Assembly: GCA_014378955.1 (NCBI GenBank)
Contig: JACMMQ010000305.1
Span: 1 to 6,756 of the forward strand
Direction of reading: 5' to 3'
DNA from: Clostridia bacterium
Lineage (GTDB): Bacteria > Bacillota > Clostridia > SK-Y3 > JACMMQ01
Length of the DNA: 6,756 bases
Part shown: positions 1-5,348 of the stretch, piece after piece
How the letters are laid out: every line of letters begins with the position of its first letter
How positions within the stretch are numbered: the stretch's first letter is position 1
Notes under the pieces: model-generated
Database searches by the model: none
What the model was told of the DNA's origin: nothing
The model's input: the letters and a program-made list of their open reading frames with translations, nothing else
Position numbers and translations under genes: made by a program

Positions 1-423
1 CTATCGATGGTTGGTGCGAAATACGGTTGGATACTTAATTATGATATAGCAACGGCAGATTATATCCATAGAGTTTTTGCAGCAATATATGTCATATTAA
101 CAGTAATTGCCATAGGATACGAAGTGATGAGAGCAGTCAAACGTGATGATAGAAGGCTACCCTGGTTTATCATTGGGCGCAGTGGGTATCAAATATTTAC
201 ATTTATTACTACACTTATATTCATTATAACAGGTGCAATTGTTTGGCTATGTATGGATACCAATGAAGCTGCAGCAGCGTTTGCTCTTTTTGTTCATGAA
301 AAATTGACTTATTTTGTTATTGGTAGCGTAATCTGGCATATCTATGTTAAGAGTCATGCTTTAGTAGTTAAGAAAAGAGAGACAACCCCAATTAAGAAAT
401 TTGTTATTCAATCATTAAAATAA
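1..423 (+). CDS. Cytochrome b subunit, formate dehydrogenase gamma (FdnI)-like, 5'-partial
   Basis: The reading frame is open to the window edge, so this is the C-terminal part of a longer gene. The ATG at 7 is probably internal, because the first helix of the family is missing. Counted from that ATG, three membrane segments are visible at about residues 18-40, 60-83 and 91-115. The first has His21 in an IHRVF context. The second ends in TGAIVW, like the TGxxxW end of FdnI helix 3. The third has His97 and His111, 14 residues apart and followed by IY, matching the spacing of the two helix-4 haem ligands of FdnI. By family knowledge this is a di-haem b protein that passes electrons between a membrane-side oxidoreductase and quinone or another acceptor. 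The enzyme partner would lie upstream. The downstream Met-rich genes follow closely (21 nt) on the same strand. Family assignment is fairly secure; the specific enzyme is unknown. Confidence 0.75.
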   Translation, partial: LSMVGAKYGWILNYDIATADYIHRVFAAIYVILTVIAIGYEVMRAVKRDDRRLPWFIIGRSGYQIFTFITTLIFIITGAIVWLCMDTNEAAAAFALFVHEKLTYFVIGSVIWHIYVKSHALVVKKRETTPIKKFVIQSLK

Positions 424-444
424 GCACATTAGAAGGAGACAAGT

Positions 445-750
445 ATGTTACAAAAGCCATATTTTAAAGTATTTGTTTGGATTGTTTCGTCAGTCTTCTT
501 CTTTATGGCAACAGCAATAACCATTTCAACCTTAACCATTGGGCCTACTGAACAAGAAGTTATGCAATACATGGCTGGAATGATGGGTTCAATGCAAAGC
601 TTGATGGGTCTTTCAATGACGTTAGAGGGAGATGGTCAATTAGGCGCATTGATTGCTCTTGCGTCCTCTATCACAATACCACTTATTGTTATTAGCATTA
701 TAGTAGCATTGATTGTACGATTGAATGGGGGGGAAGCGAATGATAGATAA
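445..750 (+). CDS. Unknown two-helix membrane protein with Met-rich loop
   Basis: I do not recognise this 101-residue protein. It starts at an ATG with an AAGGAG ribosome binding site (433-438) six bases upstream. Two hydrophobic helices at about residues 8-32 and 67-92 enclose a 35-residue loop. The loop contains seven methionines (40, 43, 46, 47, 50, 54, 58), including the string GMMGSM. Lysines before helix 1 and Arg92 after helix 2 suggest that both ends are cytoplasmic and the loop is outside. Methionine clusters on extracytoplasmic loops occur in copper-handling proteins, but there is no recognisable copper domain, so metal binding is only an inference. The next gene has the same plan and the same MMG motif, so the two may be paralogues. 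The gene overlaps the next start by 11 bases, indicating translational coupling. Confidence 0.7.
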   Translation: MLQKPYFKVFVWIVSSVFFFMATAITISTLTIGPTEQEVMQYMAGMMGSMQSLMGLSMTLEGDGQLGALIALASSITIPLIVISIIVALIVRLNGGEANDR

Positions 751-1108
751 GAATAAGCTCCCCTTTTGGCAATTAAGCATTTTGTTCGGGCTCATTACCA
801 TCATTGCACTTGGGCTATCCTATGGTGAACCACGTGAAGCTGTAAAAGGAATGATGGGTCAAAGCATGGGTGACATGATGGGATCTGAACATCTTAAGAA
901 TGCCACCATTCAAGATTTAATACGGCAACTCAAAACGGATAAAGCAATGGCTAATACTGTAAATGATTCTTCAAGTCATGACAGTCATCATGAAGGTACA
1001 AATTCATTCTTGAAAACCATGCATTATTTAACTACAGCTACGATAGTCCTTATGTTACCTTTCATAATCGCAGGCACAATTTTTCTTACGATTGTATGGA
1101 TGAAGTAG
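740..1108 (+). CDS. Unknown two-helix membrane protein with Met- and His-rich loop
   Basis: This unrecognised protein has 122 residues from the ATG at 740. An in-frame ATG at 725 would add five residues, but the G-rich stretch 727-736 then could not serve as ribosome binding site, so 740 is preferred. Helices lie at about residues 10-28 and 97-119. The loop between them is long, holds Met38, 39, 43, 46 and 47 in a GMMGQSMGDMMG motif, and has a later HDSHH cluster (His80, 83, 84). Positive charge before helix 1 suggests the loop faces outward. Met plus His clusters could bind a soft metal such as copper or nickel, but no catalytic domain is present. The preceding gene shares the architecture and motif, so the pair may act together with the cytochrome b encoded upstream. 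Function unknown. Confidence 0.68.
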   Translation: MIDKNKLPFWQLSILFGLITIIALGLSYGEPREAVKGMMGQSMGDMMGSEHLKNATIQDLIRQLKTDKAMANTVNDSSSHDSHHEGTNSFLKTMHYLTTATIVLMLPFIIAGTIFLTIVWMK

Positions 1109-1127
1109 CACGGGATGGAGGGGTACT

Positions 1128-1871
1128 ATGAGCATTTTATTAGGGAATCTTGGTTCATTATACATGTTAATACTTATTCTACTATTAATAGTTGGATTAG
1201 GTGCAGCAATCGTAGGTTTTCTAAAATATCTTGGTAAAAATAATTTCTTCTTGGAAATGAAAACACAAAATAAACCTATTAATGGAAATGGAGGCTTCAC
1301 AATGCAAAACAACGGTTGGCTAAAATTATCGGTTTTTTCACTTATTGGGATCGTTATTGCTGTCGCAATATTAGCAGTAATTAATCCTAGTGCAAATAAT
1401 TCAATCCATACACAACATCAGCAAGCGGCACAAGGGCAAACGAATCAAATGACTATGCCTGGAAATAATGGTGGAAGTGCTTATATGCAAACCCCTAATG
1501 GCAATATGCAAATGCAAAACAACGGAACAGGGATGAATGGGCAAGCACAAATGGGGAACATGCAATTAGAACAAAGCAAAATGATGATGCAACGTTTGAA
1601 CGAAATGCAAATGCAAATCAACCAAATGCAACAACAAATGGGCATGAATATGCAAGCGCAACAATCTAATGGCATGAGCCAAATGCAACCTCAAAGCTCA
1701 CAAGGTGGCGGAATGGGCGGAATGGGTGGAATGATGGGTATGATGCCAATGAGTGGTATGGGCGGCATGGGCAACATGCAACAGCAACAACCAATGCAAC
1801 AGCAACAACCAATGCAACAAATGCCACAACAACCAGCGCAACCACCAATGCAAGGTATGCCAATGATGTAA
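1128..1871 (+). CDS. Unknown membrane-anchored Met/Gln/Gly-rich protein
   Basis: This 247-residue protein is not recognised. GGAGG at 1117-1121 lies six bases before the ATG. It has two hydrophobic helices (about residues 11-31 and 64-86) separated by a lysine-rich, probably cytoplasmic linker. A roughly 160-residue tail is made almost wholly of Met, Gln, Gly, Asn and Pro and contains about 36 methionines. The tail includes a likely helical stretch around residues 143-175, a Gly-Met block (GGMGGMGGMMGMM) near 199-211, and two exact copies of QQQQPM. The charge pattern predicts N-out, linker-in, tail-out, so the Met-rich tail would be extracytoplasmic. It could act as a metal sponge or scaffold, but low-complexity composition makes homology inference unsafe. 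It is the last gene of the run and is followed by a hairpin. A strong internal ribosome binding site precedes Met59, so a shorter product is possible. Confidence 0.68.
   Translation: MSILLGNLGSLYMLILILLLIVGLGAAIVGFLKYLGKNNFFLEMKTQNKPINGNGGFTMQNNGWLKLSVFSLIGIVIAVAILAVINPSANNSIHTQHQQAAQGQTNQMTMPGNNGGSAYMQTPNGNMQMQNNGTGMNGQAQMGNMQLEQSKMMMQRLNEMQMQINQMQQQMGMNMQAQQSNGMSQMQPQSSQGGGMGGMGGMMGMMPMSGMGGMGNMQQQQPMQQQQPMQQMPQQPAQPPMQGMPMM
1779..1814 (+). repeat. 18-bp tandem repeat, two exact copies
   Basis: Two identical 18-base units (1779-1796 and 1797-1814) encode QQQQPM twice within the Met/Gln-rich tail. A partial third unit follows (CAACAA, then ATG). Such repeats can change copy number by slippage without breaking the reading frame. 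Confidence 0.85.
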
Positions 1872-1883
1872 TTTCATAAATAT

Positions 1884-1932
1884 AAGGGACTGTCGCGAAT
1901 GATTTTTAAAAATCATTTTGCAACAGCCCCTT
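1884..1932. terminator. Bidirectional hairpin terminator between convergent genes
   Basis: The core is a perfect palindrome at 1899-1916 (ATGATTTTT/AAAAATCAT). It is extended outward by an imperfect stem pairing AAGGGACTGTCGCG with the CGCAACAGCCCCTT-like right side, with a one-base bulge and two mismatches. It sits between the stop of the Met-rich gene (1871) and the stop of the CODH gene (1938), the right place to end both transcripts. The following T-runs are short, so strength is uncertain. The long stem with a GGGGCTGTTGCAAAATGATT-like arm resembles hairpins I recall as recurring in clostridial genomes. Confidence 0.65.
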
Positions 1933-1937
1933 TGAAA

Positions 1938-4070
1938 TTAATTAAGCCCTAATTCTTTGCGCTTCTTTTCAATATGGTCAACATAAATTTGTATTGTTTT
2001 TACCGCATCCAATTCCACTACCACTTTGCCTAGACCTAATGTTTCGGTCGTTTCGGTTAATGTTTTGACGACGAGGTCACTGCCTGTAATGGAGGGCACT
2101 GGCGCGATATGCACAAGCCAGCCTAGTGCCACGGCGGTGCACGCATCCGCGACCGCTTTTTGCTCTAGATACTCAGGTGCACCTATAACCAGCGGCAGTT
2201 TGTTGGTATCCACGCCAAGGGCGTCTGCGAGCTCCTTTGCCGTCAGTGTCATTTTGCCAATGTCTACACATGCACCAAAATTCAAAACAGGTGGAATGCC
2301 TAACTGCTTGCAGACGGCTTTGAGCCCTTCGCCTGCTTCATCGGCGGCTTTTGGGTTAGTCAATCCCGTATATTCCATGACGCTTGAGGTGCAACCGCCT
2401 GAAAGCACGAGAATGTTATTTTCAATCAGCCCTTTTGTGATTTTGAAGATGTTACTGCCACCTTGACCAAAACGTGCTGTTGTACAGCCCACAATCGTTG
2501 CAATACCTCTAATATTACCATTTGCGATTTGATCGATCAATGGCTTGAAGCTACCGCCTAATGCATCCTTAATGGATTCTGTGCTAAAACCCACCATGCA
2601 TTCCGAGACATGCGGAGGGATATAGGTGGCACGATTTTCAGCCTTGCGGATTTTAAAGGCTTCTAAGGCTTTATCAAGTGCTTTGCCCGCTTGCTCAGAC
2701 ATTTTTTCAGGAATAAAGTCAAGTGTTTCAGTGCCTTGTAGCTTGATCACTGGATGGGTGCTGAGCAATTTAGTGCCGAATTTCTTCGCATACAATGGCA
2801 AGGTTGGTATGGTGCAATTATAGTCAAACATAAACAGGTCAATCACGCCTGTGGACAAAAGGTATTCCTCGGACAGCCATTCGCCTTCTTGACCGCCATA
2901 GCCCATTTGGTCGTGACTACCGCTGTAATTCATCAGCTGCTGTCCTTCGCACACATGCCCAAGGATTTGGATGCCCGCAGCACCTGCATCCTTTGCTTTT
3001 TGTTGCCATTCATCTGTAGAAGCAAGGTCTATGGCGACATGGGAAAGGAGTGGCATGTGACCATTTGCAATGACGTTGACCATGTTGTCTTTTAAAAGTC
3101 CCATGTTCTGCTTTTTCATGCATATGGTTTGCGTGCCTATTAAAATTTCCTGTATGATATTTAAAAGGAATAACCCTTGATATTCATTGGCAACGCCAAG
3201 TCTTACACTGCGTAAAAGGAATTCCACTGGGTCAGCGTTGAAGTTGGTCATACACTGCGTTTGTGCATACGCTACCTCACTGTAACCACCGCCTGGAAAT
3301 AGGTCAAGCTTGCGCCATAAGTCCTTACGCATTTGCGGTGCGAATGCTTCGACACATTTTGATGGTGCATGAAAAGGTGCATGGATATCTGCAATTACCC
3401 AATCTGCAAATGCACCTGCTAATTTATCAACAGGCATTCCACTGTCCAGCCCAGCCATTTCAGCGTATTTTTTAAGCTTTTCGCCGTCCCTTATTTTCAA
3501 GCCACTTTCGGGGTGCTCGCCTGCTGCCTTGAGTGTTCGTGCGGCTTGATGGCAATGAAAAATATTTGCCGATGTGCCTATGGTCACATGCCTGTACATG
3601 AAATTTCGTGCAACCATTGTGTGCGCATCCACACCGCACGTACCCCTTGGTGATTTGGGGCTTATTCGACATGGACCGTTGGCGCACAGCTGACAGGACA
3701 GACCTTCTATACAAAATTTACATTGCGTTGGTTGTTGTTGGCTAAAACGATCAAAGACATTGGTCATGCCAGCGTTGTGTACAACTTGGTACATTTCACG
3801 CATAGCTGGGTCAATGATGACATTCATTGGATAGCCGTCTTTTGATTGGTCATCTGTTTTGATGTGTTCCCGCTGCCATTTGTGCACATCCTCCATTGCA
3901 GGTGATTTTTCAATTGCATTATAGTCAATGGGTCCTTTTGGGTTGATGTCTTTGTGCAGTGCGGGGTCATTATAATCCTCGGGGGTAAGTGTTGCTTTTA
4001 TCGTTTGATTTTCGCCGCTCATGCGTTTTGCACTGCCCTCAAAAGAGTTTTTTATATCATTATCAGTCAT
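1938..4070 (-). CDS. cooS: Ni-type carbon monoxide dehydrogenase family catalytic subunit, divergent active site
   Basis: This 710-residue protein belongs to the CooS/AcsA family, whose members interconvert CO and CO2 at a Ni-Fe-S C-cluster. Motifs in order are: DRFSQQQPTQC; Cys117 and Cys120 (a CX2C D-cluster site, with Ser125 where a second D-cluster Cys often lies); B-cluster Cys126, 129, 134 and 145; C-cluster cysteines Cys374 (GHVCEG), Cys419 (DYNCTIP), Cys529 (VGCTTAR), Cys560 (GGCTSS) and Cys601 (FGACVD); and the catalytic lysine at Lys638 (APEYLEQKAV). The expected C-cluster histidine is absent: residues 255-285 contain no His, and Gln272/Cys273 occupy the site. In the proton-relay helix, Asn169, Gln175 and Arg178 replace histidines; only His172 aligns. 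About 60-75 extra residues precede the D-cluster compared with typical members. An AGGAGGA site at 4078-4084 fixes the start. Fold assignment is secure; CO dehydrogenase activity is doubtful. Alignment was made from memory of Moorella and Carboxydothermus enzymes. Confidence 0.9.
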   Translation of the reverse strand: MTDNDIKNSFEGSAKRMSGENQTIKATLTPEDYNDPALHKDINPKGPIDYNAIEKSPAMEDVHKWQREHIKTDDQSKDGYPMNVIIDPAMREMYQVVHNAGMTNVFDRFSQQQPTQCKFCIEGLSCQLCANGPCRISPKSPRGTCGVDAHTMVARNFMYRHVTIGTSANIFHCHQAARTLKAAGEHPESGLKIRDGEKLKKYAEMAGLDSGMPVDKLAGAFADWVIADIHAPFHAPSKCVEAFAPQMRKDLWRKLDLFPGGGYSEVAYAQTQCMTNFNADPVEFLLRSVRLGVANEYQGLFLLNIIQEILIGTQTICMKKQNMGLLKDNMVNVIANGHMPLLSHVAIDLASTDEWQQKAKDAGAAGIQILGHVCEGQQLMNYSGSHDQMGYGGQEGEWLSEEYLLSTGVIDLFMFDYNCTIPTLPLYAKKFGTKLLSTHPVIKLQGTETLDFIPEKMSEQAGKALDKALEAFKIRKAENRATYIPPHVSECMVGFSTESIKDALGGSFKPLIDQIANGNIRGIATIVGCTTARFGQGGSNIFKITKGLIENNILVLSGGCTSSVMEYTGLTNPKAADEAGEGLKAVCKQLGIPPVLNFGACVDIGKMTLTAKELADALGVDTNKLPLVIGAPEYLEQKAVADACTAVALGWLVHIAPVPSITGSDLVVKTLTETTETLGLGKVVVELDAVKTIQIYVDHIEKKRKELGLN

Positions 4071-4096
4071 TTTTAAATCCTCCTATATTTTTGTTC

Positions 4097-4369
4097 TTAG
4101 AGCGTTGCTTCAACTTCAGCATCTACACCTGACGAGATATCAATAATTTCTGATGTTTGAAGTTTTATACCATCATCCCGCATTTCATCTAAATCAAAGT
4201 CCTTCACCTTATTTTCATCGGGCGAATGCATTTGCTCATTGCCGTTTTTATCCACAACATGATAACGGCTGTTAGGGGATACGTCACCAGCTTTTAATTG
4301 ATATTTGTCTATTTGTGATTGTTCGATAGGTACTTTTTGGTTTTCTAAATTTACAAATAAATCTGCCAT
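4097..4369 (-). CDS. Unknown acidic 90-residue protein upstream of CODH
   Basis: I do not recognise this protein. The chosen start (codon at 4367-4369, protein beginning MADLFVNLEN) has GGAGG at 4376-4380 with six-base spacing. An upstream in-frame ATG at 4439-4441 has no such site and would add 24 residues. The product has no cysteine, no hydrophobic helix and no signal peptide. It is strongly acidic, with 20 Asp/Glu against 9 Lys/Arg, and its second half is especially Asp/Glu-rich (DFDLDEMRDDG). It is therefore probably soluble and cytoplasmic. Only 26 bases separate its stop from the CODH start on the same strand, so the two are very likely co-transcribed. It might be an accessory or partner protein of this divergent CODH, but that rests on position only. 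No metal-binding motif that would suggest a nickel chaperone is visible. Confidence 0.75.
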   Translation of the reverse strand: MADLFVNLENQKVPIEQSQIDKYQLKAGDVSPNSRYHVVDKNGNEQMHSPDENKVKDFDLDEMRDDGIKLQTSEIIDISSGVDAEVEATL

Positions 4370-4454
4370 AAATAACCTCCAACTATTTTTGTTAATGTTA
4401 TTAAAATATGTAAAATTGGCAGATATCATACTGGAAAACATGCCCTTATTGACT

Positions 4455-4482
4455 ATTTTGCATTTCTTGGGTTAATTGTCAA
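4455..4482 (-). promoter_or_regulatory. Candidate promoter of the small-protein/CODH operon
   Basis: On the minus strand, TTGACA (4477-4482) and CAAAAT (4455-4460) are 16 bases apart, a good -35 with a fair -10. Transcription would start near 4448, giving a leader of about 80 bases before the gene starting at 4369. The -35 is formed by the left arm of the BirA-type operator, so it could be a by-product of that palindrome. An alternative -10, TATGAT, lies nearer the gene (about 4425-4430) but lacks a good -35. Confidence 0.4.
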
Positions 4483-4509
4483 CCACTTTTAATATTTTAG
4501 GTTGACAAT
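4475..4509. promoter_or_regulatory. BirA (biotin repressor) operator
   Basis: A perfect inverted repeat, ATTGTCAACC (4475-4484) and GGTTGACAAT (4500-4509), is separated by 15 bases. This matches the known BirA site form TTGTnAACC, 14-16 base spacer, GGTTnACAA. The right arm includes the -35 box of bioY, so bound biotinyl-AMP-BirA would block RNA polymerase. The next gene being bioY supports the call strongly. Confidence 0.9.
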
Positions 4510-4530
4510 ATAAACCATTTGCTCTATAAT
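4502..4530 (+). promoter_or_regulatory. bioY promoter
   Basis: A consensus sigma-A promoter: TTGACA (4502-4507), a 17-base spacer, then TATAAT (4525-4530). Transcription should begin near 4537, about 24 bases before the bioY start. The -35 lies inside the right half of the BirA operator. Confidence 0.9.
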
Positions 4531-4560
4531 AGCGTCATTGCATATTTTAGGAGGATGTTT

Positions 4561-5127
4561 ATGAAAGTTCGAGAGATCGTAGTAACGGCATTATTTGCCG
4601 CACTGATTTGTTGTTTGGCATTGATTCCAGCAATACCGCTTTCTTTTTCAACTGTGCCATTTACCTTGCAGGTAATGGGTGTGTTTATCACGGGGGCGGT
4701 TTTAGGGCGGAAATTAGGCACGATAGCGACGTGCGTATATGTCGCAATAGGTGCAGCTGGTTTGCTAGTATTTGCTGGTTACAAGGGTGGCTTGGGCGTG
4801 TTGACAGGGCCGACAGGTGGCTACATATTTGGATTTATTATAGCCACGTACATCATCGGGTGGTCAACAGATGCTTTTTATTTACAGCTTCATAAAAAGC
4901 GATTCAAGGTTATTTTTTTATGTCTGACGATGATGATAGGTGTTATTGCCATTTATGTGCTCGGTGGCTTGCAGTTAATGCTTGTGGCAAAATTGACGCT
5001 TAAAAAAGCAATATTCGTGGGGGTTATTCCGTTTTTGCCATTTGATCTATGCAAAGCAGGGCTTGCCGCTTTTTTAACCGTTGCGGTACGGGAAAGATTA
5101 TCAAAAGCGAATTTACTAAAAAATTAA
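4561..5127 (+). CDS. bioY: Biotin transporter substrate-binding S component BioY
   Basis: This 188-residue integral membrane protein captures biotin outside the cell and delivers it inward, either alone or with an ECF energising module (EcfA/EcfT), which is not in this window. Family hallmarks are PFTLQVMGV (residues 33-41), the GAAGLLVFAG stretch (64-73), GPTGGYIFGF (83-92) and PFLPFDLCKA (157-166) with the conserved Asp162 and Lys165. About six hydrophobic segments fill the length, which is usual for BioY. The start is the ATG at 4561, six bases after AGGAGG (4549-4554); the ATG at 4555 abuts the ribosome binding site and longer upstream frames cross the promoter. Expression should be repressed when biotin is plentiful, through the BirA operator directly upstream. 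No terminator is evident after it, and the infC promoter starts 11 bases beyond its stop, so some read-through is possible. Confidence 0.93.
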   Translation: MKVREIVVTALFAALICCLALIPAIPLSFSTVPFTLQVMGVFITGAVLGRKLGTIATCVYVAIGAAGLLVFAGYKGGLGVLTGPTGGYIFGFIIATYIIGWSTDAFYLQLHKKRFKVIFLCLTMMIGVIAIYVLGGLQLMLVAKLTLKKAIFVGVIPFLPFDLCKAGLAAFLTVAVRERLSKANLLKN

Positions 5128-5137
5128 TAAATATTGC

Positions 5138-5167
5138 TTGACAACTTAGCATTTTTTATGGTATAGT
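5138..5167 (+). promoter_or_regulatory. infC-rpmI-rplT promoter
   Basis: TTGACA (5138-5143), an 18-base spacer, and TATAGT (5162-5167) form a good sigma-A promoter. Transcription would start near 5174, just before the structured leader. Confidence 0.8.
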
Positions 5168-5250
5168 TACGGGAGTAAAAATAAAGCAGAAGTTATCCGC
5201 TTCTCACCTTGCGGCAAAAGTCGGTAGGGTCAATAATGTGTAAACATTTA

Positions 5251-5283
5251 GAGTGGATAGTTTTGCGGCTATCTACTTTTTTT
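5251..5283 (+). terminator. Attenuator terminator in the infC leader
   Basis: GTGGATAG (5253-5260) pairs with CTATCTAC (5269-5276) over eight pairs including one G-U, with an eight-base loop and a run of seven T (5277-5283). It lies between the promoter and infC, so it must be conditional. Confidence 0.85.
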
Positions 5284-5292
5284 ATGCTGTTT

Positions 5293-5320
5293 TTGAAATG
5301 GTAGATAGTACACATATATA
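5293..5320 (+). promoter_or_regulatory. Possible second infC promoter downstream of the attenuator
   Basis: TTGAAA (5293-5298), a 16-base spacer and TATATA (5315-5320), or TATACA two bases later, could start transcripts near 5328, beyond the attenuator. The stretch is AT-rich, so chance is a real alternative. Confidence 0.3.
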
Positions 5321-5348
5321 CACAAACATTATTCGGAGGTGTTCGGTT

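Larger units (their letters stand above)
5174..5340 (+). ncRNA. L20-type leader RNA of the infC operon
   Basis: A leader of about 175 bases separates the promoter from infC. It contains a small hairpin AGAAG/CTTCT (5188-5192 with 5200-5204) and a second stem CGGC/GTCG closed by ACCT and AGGGT (about 5206-5231). Then comes an intrinsic terminator at 5251-5283. The CTTCTCACCTTGCGG and AGGGTCAATA words resemble clostridial infC leaders. Firmicute infC-rpmI-rplT operons are known to be controlled by L20 binding to the leader and promoting termination. A competing pairing is visible: TTATCCGC (5193-5200), the loop of the first hairpin, can pair with GTGGATAG (5253-5260), the left arm of the terminator, giving a plausible antiterminator. 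Class assignment is by position and partial resemblance. Confidence 0.7.

Noticed and set aside
1481..1916. Minus-strand frames rich in His, Trp, Leu and Cys
   Set aside because: They are complements of the repetitive CAA/ATG codons of the Met/Gln-rich gene, with no plausible start signals.
2026..3475. Several plus-strand open frames inside the CODH gene
   Set aside because: They are antisense shadows of a clearly conserved 710-residue protein.
1938..4070. Hybrid-cluster protein (Hcp) instead of CODH
   Set aside because: The order and spacing of DRF...QC, GPCR, GHVCEG, DYNCTIP, GGCTSS, FGACVD and APEYLEQKAV follow CODH, not Hcp, even though the altered site may resemble Hcp chemistry.
4370..4441. 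Longer start for the small protein upstream of CODH
   Set aside because: No ribosome binding site before the ATG at 4439-4441, while GGAGG sits six bases before the inner start at 4369; the extension also runs into the putative promoter region.
5253..5348. Upstream ATG at 5253 as the IF-3 start, adding 32 residues
   Set aside because: The codons lie within the leader terminator stem and T-run, have no ribosome binding site, and encode residues unlike any IF-3 N-terminus; ATT at 5349 fits better.
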